In this document: one piece after another, positions 34,564-39,008 of the stretch
Position numbering within the stretch: position 1 is the first letter of the stretch
How the letters are laid out: each line of letters opens with the position of its first letter
Source of the DNA: a virus
Length of the DNA stretch: 39,008 nucleotides
Reading direction: 5' to 3' (one strand)
Virus record (IMG/VR): IMGVR_UViG_3300037847_004035
Location: 3,712 to 42,719 of that record
Position numbers and translations under genes: made by a program
Notes under the pieces: model-generated
Databases searched by the model: none
What the model saw: only the letters and a program-made list of their open reading frames with translations
Told to the model about the DNA's origin: nothing

Positions 34564-34845
34564 ATGGCAAAAGAATTAAATGAAGACACAGGTTTTGTGT
34601 TAAGTATAAAAACCTTAATAGCAATAGGTTTTGCAATGGCAACCCTAATAAGCATGTGGTTTATGTTACAAGCAGATATCGCTGAAGCAAAAGAACTACC
34701 AATTATTCCACCAGACGAAGTAACACGCATGGAATTTAATATGAAAGATCAAATGATTCGTAATACTATTTTGGACACACAAAAAGACGTACAAGAAATT
34801 AAAGCTTCTATAGAAAAAATAGAAGATAAATTATATAATAGATAA
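34564..34845 (+). CDS. Holin-like membrane protein, 93 aa
   Basis: A single hydrophobic segment at about residues 14-36 (LSIKTLIAIGFAMATLISMW) is followed by a coiled-coil-like acidic helix (VQEIKASIEKIEDKL). There are no Cys and no enzyme motif. Size and plan fit a phage holin, or a spanin-like or accessory inner-membrane protein. No endolysin gene is visible nearby, so the lysis role is an inference. Confidence 0.55.
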   Translation: MAKELNEDTGFVLSIKTLIAIGFAMATLISMWFMLQADIAEAKELPIIPPDEVTRMEFNMKDQMIRNTILDTQKDVQEIKASIEKIEDKLYNR

Positions 34846-34850
34846 ATTAA

Positions 34851-35204
34851 ATGAAAAAATCAGATATGTCAAAAGTGTTATATGTACTTTTAATGATATT
34901 AGTATTTGTAGCGTCACAAGCTTTTGGCCAAATAGAAGTTAGACAATTTAATGCTGAATGGAATAGCGCTAATAGTGTTAAGTGGTTTATGGATTTAAAA
35001 GATTGTAAAACTAAAGGTATAACAGATATAGCTAAAAATCCAGACGATGCAAAGTTGTACAAAATAGCAGTTGTACCTACTATTATAATATTTAAAGATG
35101 GAGAAGAAGTTGCTAGATTTCAAGCTGATTTATCGTTTAAAATGGTAGCAACAAGAGAAGAAGTACAAGAAGAAATACATAATCAATTAATGAGCGATTT
35201 TTAA
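34851..35204 (+). CDS. Exported thioredoxin-fold protein lacking CxxC, 117 aa
   Basis: A signal peptide (hydrophobic residues 9-22, likely cut G26|Q27 so the mature protein starts with Gln) precedes a thioredoxin fold: strand VRQFNAEW, and a cis-Pro strand AVVPTIIIFKDGEEV (VPT is the usual cis-Pro site). In the normal WCGPC position it has WNSAN, so it lacks the redox cysteines. It cannot act as a thioredoxin oxidoreductase; a binding or chaperone role in the periplasm is possible. A later ATG at 34866 would shorten the leader. Confidence 0.7.
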   Translation: MKKSDMSKVLYVLLMILVFVASQAFGQIEVRQFNAEWNSANSVKWFMDLKDCKTKGITDIAKNPDDAKLYKIAVVPTIIIFKDGEEVARFQADLSFKMVATREEVQEEIHNQLMSDF

Positions 35205-35205
35205 T

Positions 35206-35502
35206 ATGGCATATGATAATAGAAATGTAGGACCACTTAAAATAACAGAAGAAGCTTACGAAAGACGTAATAAAAAAATGCGTTCTAAGCATAAAAGTGA
35301 AACTGGTAGTACACTAGGTAGTAGACAAACAAAAGGTAAAAGTAACCGTAGGGTTAGTTTTGCTTGTAGGTTTGCTGGTATGAAAGGTAGTATGAAAAAC
35401 GCTAAAGGAGAACCAACGCCTTATGCTATGGCTTTAAAAAAATGGGGTTTTGGTAGTAGAGAAGCTGCTGCTAAATTTTGCAGGGCAAATAAAAAGTCTT
35501 AA
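35206..35502 (+). CDS. Basic protein with SFACRFAGM motif, 98 aa
   Basis: A Lys/Arg/Ser/Gly-rich protein. The central RRVSFACRFAGMKGSMKNAK stretch and the following ALKKWGFGSREAAAKFC are a pattern I associate with small proteins of marine phages, and loosely with the SYCARS-type protein at 16749-17039. Function is unknown; a capsid or DNA-associated role is plausible. It starts just after the thioredoxin-like gene. Confidence 0.55.
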   Translation: MAYDNRNVGPLKITEEAYERRNKKMRSKHKSETGSTLGSRQTKGKSNRRVSFACRFAGMKGSMKNAKGEPTPYAMALKKWGFGSREAAAKFCRANKKS

Positions 35503-35505
35503 ACA

Positions 35506-36027
35506 ATGTTTGAAGATTTTAATATATCAAAATTTAAAAAAAACAAACCACCAAGTGATAATTCTATTACGACTAAAAACGAAATAAAAGAATTAAAAAA
35601 AATACCTATTAGAAAAAAGTTTGTTAAAGAAATGGATGATGGAGAAAAAAACTTTACTAAAATAGTAGGTAAAGATCCTTTAGTAGGCAAATTAATATCA
35701 AAGTCTACACCTATAGTAATGAAGTTAAAAAAATATTTTAACAGACCAAGACCAGCTACATTAGCAAAAAAAATAGGTATAGAACTTAAAGATATAAAGT
35801 TAAAATCAATGGACTCACCAGCATACCCGTCTGGTCACGCCACACAAGCAACTTTATTATCTTTAGCTTTGTCTGATAAGTATCCAGAAAAAGAAGATAA
35901 ATTAAAAAAACTAGCTAGGGATATAATCCATAGCAGGTCTGTTGCTCATACGCATTTTAAATCAGATAATATTGCTGGTGAACAACTAGGAAAACAATTG
36001 TATAACTTAATAAAAAACAAAATATAA
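35506..36027 (+). CDS. PAP2-superfamily phosphatase, 173 aa
   Basis: All three PAP2/haloperoxidase signature motifs are present: K-x6-RP (K75 to R82-P83), PSGH (108-111) and SR-x5-H (S143, R144, H150). His150 would be the nucleophile and His111 the acid/base of class A acid and lipid phosphatases. At 173 residues it is short, with no membrane segment and no signal peptide, so it looks soluble and cytoplasmic, unlike most PAP2 lipid phosphatases. It may dephosphorylate nucleotides or lipids in the infected cell. Neighbours are small basic genes. Confidence 0.8.
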   Translation: MFEDFNISKFKKNKPPSDNSITTKNEIKELKKIPIRKKFVKEMDDGEKNFTKIVGKDPLVGKLISKSTPIVMKLKKYFNRPRPATLAKKIGIELKDIKLKSMDSPAYPSGHATQATLLSLALSDKYPEKEDKLKKLARDIIHSRSVAHTHFKSDNIAGEQLGKQLYNLIKNKI

Positions 36028-36224
36028 TGGCAATGAATAAACCTTCTGCTGCAAAAAGAATGACTAAAGCAGCTCCAACTAAAAGAATGACTAAAGCAGC
36101 TCCGGTAAAAGCTATGAAACCTTCTGCTATTAAAGCAATGGGAAAGAAAATGTCTGCTATGATGAAAAAATTAACACCAGCAGAAAAAAGAGCAATGTTA
36201 GCTCAACTAAGAAACAGTAAATAA
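36027..36224 (+). CDS. Small Lys/Met-rich repeat protein, 65 aa
   Basis: The start overlaps the PAP2 stop. The protein has a tandem repeat of nine residues (KRMTKAAP seen twice, from residue 10), matching a 27-base DNA period at 36054-36103. It is very basic (about 17 Lys). It probably binds nucleic acid and resembles the other small basic proteins in the window in character, not in sequence. Confidence 0.6.
   Translation: MAMNKPSAAKRMTKAAPTKRMTKAAPVKAMKPSAIKAMGKKMSAMMKKLTPAEKRAMLAQLRNSK
36054..36103 (+). repeat. Two-copy 23-base tandem repeat
   Basis: A 23-base unit (36054-36076 and 36081-36103, first bases AAAAGAATGACTAAAGCAGC) repeats with a 27-base period inside the 65-aa basic gene. 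It keeps the reading frame, adding the repeated RMTKAAP block. Confidence 0.6.
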
Positions 36225-36225
36225 T

Positions 36226-36393
36226 ATGGAACCAGGAAATAACACATCAGCATTTAAAATGAAACTAACACCTTTCAAGAAAAAAAAGAAAGGTTTTAAA
36301 GATAATTACCAAGGACCTTGTTGGGATAACTACAAGATGGTTGGTACAAAAATGAAAAACGGTAAAAAAGTTCCTAATTGCGTTCCAAAATAA
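36226..36393 (+). CDS. Tiny basic protein with VPNCVP end, 55 aa
   Basis: A complete frame starting MEPGNNTSAFKMKLTPFKKK and ending KNGKKVPNCVPK, two bases after the previous stop and one base before the next start. It has Cys in CWDNYKMVG and in NCVP. I associate a Cys-[WD]-x-Y-x-x-V-G...K-VPNCVP ending with small proteins or tails of marine phage virion proteins. A metal-binding or DNA-contacting role is possible. Confidence 0.6.
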   Translation: MEPGNNTSAFKMKLTPFKKKKKGFKDNYQGPCWDNYKMVGTKMKNGKKVPNCVPK

Positions 36394-36394
36394 A

Positions 36395-38959
36395 ATGAAA
36401 AAATTACTACTACTATTATTATTACCGATACTATCATTTAGTCAAAACTGTACACCTACATTAATAGCTACTGATACATGTATGTATGGTTACGCTAGAA
36501 CTTGGGTTGAATGGCAACCTCTAGATAGTGGCTGTGCTATAGCTAATGTTCATAGAGGTACTCCTTACAATACGTATAGTTGGGCTTGGAGTAATCAAAA
36601 TTTAACTAATTATTCTTTTTATAACAACTATAGTCCTGGTGATCCATTTGCTAGCTCAGCTGGTTTTTGGATGGTTCTAGAAATGAGTGATGGTAGTTTT
36701 ACCGATACAATATACGCTAATGAGTTTACTTGTATTGAAGGTTGTATGGATCCAGCATATGATAATTATAATCCATTAGCTAATATACCTGATGTTTGTT
36801 TAGCAATACCGCCACCTCAAGACGATTGTTTAGATACTACAAAAACATCTATAACTATTGAATTTACACCAGATACATATGCTAGTGAAACTTCTATGAG
36901 TATTGTAAATCAAGATAGTATTGTTTTATATAGTATACCACAAGGATTTTTCTATAGTGTAGGTACTGGTAATACATATACAAATACAATATGTGTACCG
37001 ATAGGTGATACAATAAGATTTATGATATATGATTCCTATGGAGATGGTATATGTGGTAGTTGTTTTGGCGGTGTAGATGGTAATGCTTTAATAACAGACG
37101 AATGTGGTGATACTATATATAGTTTAACACCTGGTGATAATTTAAACTTCGGTCATGGTGATACATCAGACGCGTTTGTAATGAAAGACTGTAGTTGGAT
37201 ACCTGTTGTTGGTTGTCCTAACCCAGGTTACTTAGAATTTAATCCAGCCGCAGATGTAATGAATCCAGCTCTTTGCGTTACACCAAGAGTTATCGGCTGT
37301 ATGGATACGACTATGTTTGATTTTAATCCTAATGCTAATACACCACTTATGGAAGATACCTGTGGTTATACGTTAGAATTAACAGATGGTGGTGGTGATG
37401 GTTGGTTAGGCGCTTACGTTGTGGTTAATCAACTAGGTAATTCTTACGGTCCTTATACTAACACAAGTTCTTTTGTAGAAACTATAAACTTAGAATTAAA
37501 ATCAAACCATCCAGTAACAATTAGAGCTTACTCACAAACAAGTTCTGATGCTACTATAGATCAAATAGGTTTTAAATTAATAAATCCAGAAGGTGTTGTT
37601 ATAGCTTCAGGTGGTACAAACCCTTGGAGTGATATGATAATGTTATTTCCAGATAAATATATAACATTACCTAACTGTCCTACTATATGTGAACCTTACA
37701 TATATGGTTGTATGGATAGCTTAGCTTACAACTATAATGATACAGCAAACACTGATAATGGAAGCTGTTATTACTCGCCAGGTTGTACTGATCCACAATA
37801 TTTAGAGTATTACACTCAAGGTTTTACTGCTGATTATAATAATGGAGATTGTCAAACATTAGCTATTTGGGGATGTACAGACTCTTTATCATTTAACTAT
37901 GATCCATTAGCTAATTTAGATAACGGTGGGTGTATACCGGTTATATTAGGTTGTATGAATGAATTAGCATTTAATTATAATCCTAATGCAAATACATCTG
38001 ATACATGTATACCCGTTATAGAAGGATGTACTTCACCTATTGCTTTAAATTATGATTCATTGGCGAACACAGATGATGGTAGTTGTATAGGTGTTGTATA
38101 TGGATGTATGGATCCAAGTGCTTTTAATTACGATCCTTTAGCTAACGTAGATGATTCTAGCTGTATAGATATAGTTTACGGATGTACAGATGCTACTATG
38201 TTTAATTATAATCCATTAGCTAATATTGATAATGGAAACTGTATACCGTTTGTTTACGGATGTATGGACTCAACAATGTTTAATTTTAATCCACTTGCAA
38301 ATGCACCAAGTAATCTTACCCCTTGTATACCTTTTATCTACGGTTGTACTGATCCTAGTATGCTTAACTATAACCCGGAAGCAAATACAGAAGATTTTAC
38401 TTGTATTCCTTATATTTATGGCTGTATGGATAGTACTGCTCTTAACTATGATTCAACAGCTAATACTGACAACGGTTCGTGTATTACTGTGGTTGAAGGA
38501 TGTATGGATCAAAATGCGCACAACTACAATATTAACGCTAACGTTCACGATTCCGTGGCATGTTTGTATGCGGCGAATTGTATAACAGGACCTGGTAATC
38601 CTTATTGGTTAAACGATCCTTGTTACGCTTGGGTAATTTCAGTAGATGATTATTGCTGTGAAAATGAATGGGACACTATATGTCAAGCTACATATGACTA
38701 TTGTGATGGTACTTGGACTGGAGATATACCAGCTAGAATATCTTTAGATGAATCATTAATAGTATATCCTAACCCAACTAGCGATAAAATTAATATAAAC
38801 AAAAACGTAGATATAAACGTATTTAATTATATCGGTGATATAATTATATCAAAAAAGAATATAAATGTCTTAGATGTCTCTAAATTAAGTTCTGGGATGT
38901 ATATGTTACAAATAAATTATAAAAATAAATCAATAACAAAACAAATAATTAAAAAGTAA
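36395..38959 (+). CDS. T9SS-secreted Cys-repeat protein, 854 aa
   Basis: A signal peptide (residues 4-16, likely cut S16|Q17, leaving Gln first) precedes a domain with WVEWQPLDSGCAIANVHRG that parallels the 656-aa protein. About 14 repeats of the form GC[MT]D...NYxP.AN.D.GSC follow from residue 116 to about 724. Next is a Cys module (DDYCCENEWDTICQ), then a 70-residue T9SS type A sorting domain: VYPNPTSDK (790-798), GMYMLQINY and ITKQIIKK at the end. By homology to Por_Secre_tail substrates, the host T9SS would export it and attach or release it at the outer surface. Likely an adhesin, shield or host-surface modifier. Confidence 0.85.
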   Translation: MKKLLLLLLLPILSFSQNCTPTLIATDTCMYGYARTWVEWQPLDSGCAIANVHRGTPYNTYSWAWSNQNLTNYSFYNNYSPGDPFASSAGFWMVLEMSDGSFTDTIYANEFTCIEGCMDPAYDNYNPLANIPDVCLAIPPPQDDCLDTTKTSITIEFTPDTYASETSMSIVNQDSIVLYSIPQGFFYSVGTGNTYTNTICVPIGDTIRFMIYDSYGDGICGSCFGGVDGNALITDECGDTIYSLTPGDNLNFGHGDTSDAFVMKDCSWIPVVGCPNPGYLEFNPAADVMNPALCVTPRVIGCMDTTMFDFNPNANTPLMEDTCGYTLELTDGGGDGWLGAYVVVNQLGNSYGPYTNTSSFVETINLELKSNHPVTIRAYSQTSSDATIDQIGFKLINPEGVVIASGGTNPWSDMIMLFPDKYITLPNCPTICEPYIYGCMDSLAYNYNDTANTDNGSCYYSPGCTDPQYLEYYTQGFTADYNNGDCQTLAIWGCTDSLSFNYDPLANLDNGGCIPVILGCMNELAFNYNPNANTSDTCIPVIEGCTSPIALNYDSLANTDDGSCIGVVYGCMDPSAFNYDPLANVDDSSCIDIVYGCTDATMFNYNPLANIDNGNCIPFVYGCMDSTMFNFNPLANAPSNLTPCIPFIYGCTDPSMLNYNPEANTEDFTCIPYIYGCMDSTALNYDSTANTDNGSCITVVEGCMDQNAHNYNINANVHDSVACLYAANCITGPGNPYWLNDPCYAWVISVDDYCCENEWDTICQATYDYCDGTWTGDIPARISLDESLIVYPNPTSDKININKNVDINVFNYIGDIIISKKNINVLDVSKLSSGMYMLQINYKNKSITKQIIKK

Positions 38960-38963
38960 AATT

Positions 38964-39008
38964 ATGGCAACAACAACAGCAACGTTAACACTTTCTAGTT
39001 CTGATTTG
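38964..39008 (+). CDS. Partial structural gene cut by right edge
   Basis: An ATG four bases after the previous stop opens MATTTATLTLSSSDL and stays open to the edge. A Thr/Ser-rich opening of this kind often begins phage fibre or tail structural proteins, which would fit the context, but only 15 codons are visible. Confidence 0.5.
   Translation, partial: MATTTATLTLSSSDL

Noticed and set aside
34564-36027. A complete lysis cassette
   Set aside because: Only a holin-like membrane protein is visible. There is no lysozyme, amidase or peptidase gene, and the PAP2 protein is not a cell-wall enzyme.
36395-38959. Assignment as a plain tail fibre
   Set aside because: The signal peptide and sorting tail argue for export by the host rather than a cytoplasmically assembled fibre, although presence in virions was not excluded.
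1-39008. tRNA genes, CRISPR arrays and insertion sequences
   Set aside because: I looked by eye and found no tRNA cloverleaf with the TTC/CCA signals, no spaced repeats and no transposase. A tRNA could still be missed without a tool.

Overview
This window is a piece of a tailed double-stranded DNA phage genome, most likely lytic, infecting a member of the Bacteroidota (probably a marine flavobacterium-like host). The host call rests on sequence features: a promoter-like TAnnTTTG element before the virion operon, signal peptides whose predicted mature proteins begin with Gln as is typical of Bacteroidota, and an exported protein ending in a type IX secretion (T9SS) C-terminal sorting domain. 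No sheath, tape measure or integrase gene is visible, and there is a large cassette of probable ejection proteins, so a short-tailed (podovirus-like) particle is the best guess. The order terminase-portal-scaffold-capsid-ring protein is loosely like that of crAss-like phages; that is an inference, not a sequence match I could test.

Layout. 1-2358 is a minus-strand block: a gene cut by the left edge, two small unknown genes, a third unknown gene preceded by a strongly folded leader, and a DEDDy 3'-5' exonuclease with a zinc ribbon. Rho-independent-type hairpins separate these genes. 2359-2581 is a divergent control region with two TATCTTTG elements and inverted repeats. From 2582 to the right edge all genes are on the plus strand and closely packed. 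2582-4115: small genes before the terminase. 4090-11534: large terminase, portal, probable scaffold, major capsid protein, then a strong terminator. 11593-14988: basic protein and connector/virion proteins, then a second strong terminator. 15088-17392: a tandem pair of small structural paralogs, a carbohydrate-binding-like beta protein, and several tiny very basic proteins. 17394-23785: an exported Cys-rich protein, tail/fibre-type proteins and ejection-type proteins. 23803-33213: one 3136-residue polyvalent protein containing a zincin motif and a HAD phosphatase interrupted by a P-loop kinase. 33233-36393: an outer-membrane-type protein, a holin-like membrane protein, an exported thioredoxin-fold protein without its active-site cysteines, a PAP2-type phosphatase and small basic proteins. 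36395-38959: a second exported Cys-repeat protein, this one with a T9SS sorting tail. A structural gene begins at 38964 and runs off the right edge.

How it works together. The left half builds and fills the head. The middle and right supply the tail/ejection apparatus. Interleaved with these are at least four predicted exported proteins that look built for the host envelope and cell surface during infection. That export set, above all the T9SS-tailed repeat protein and its shorter paralog, is the most unusual feature. Base composition and codon choice become clearly more AT-rich close to 17393, suggesting that the head module and the tail/export module have different histories.
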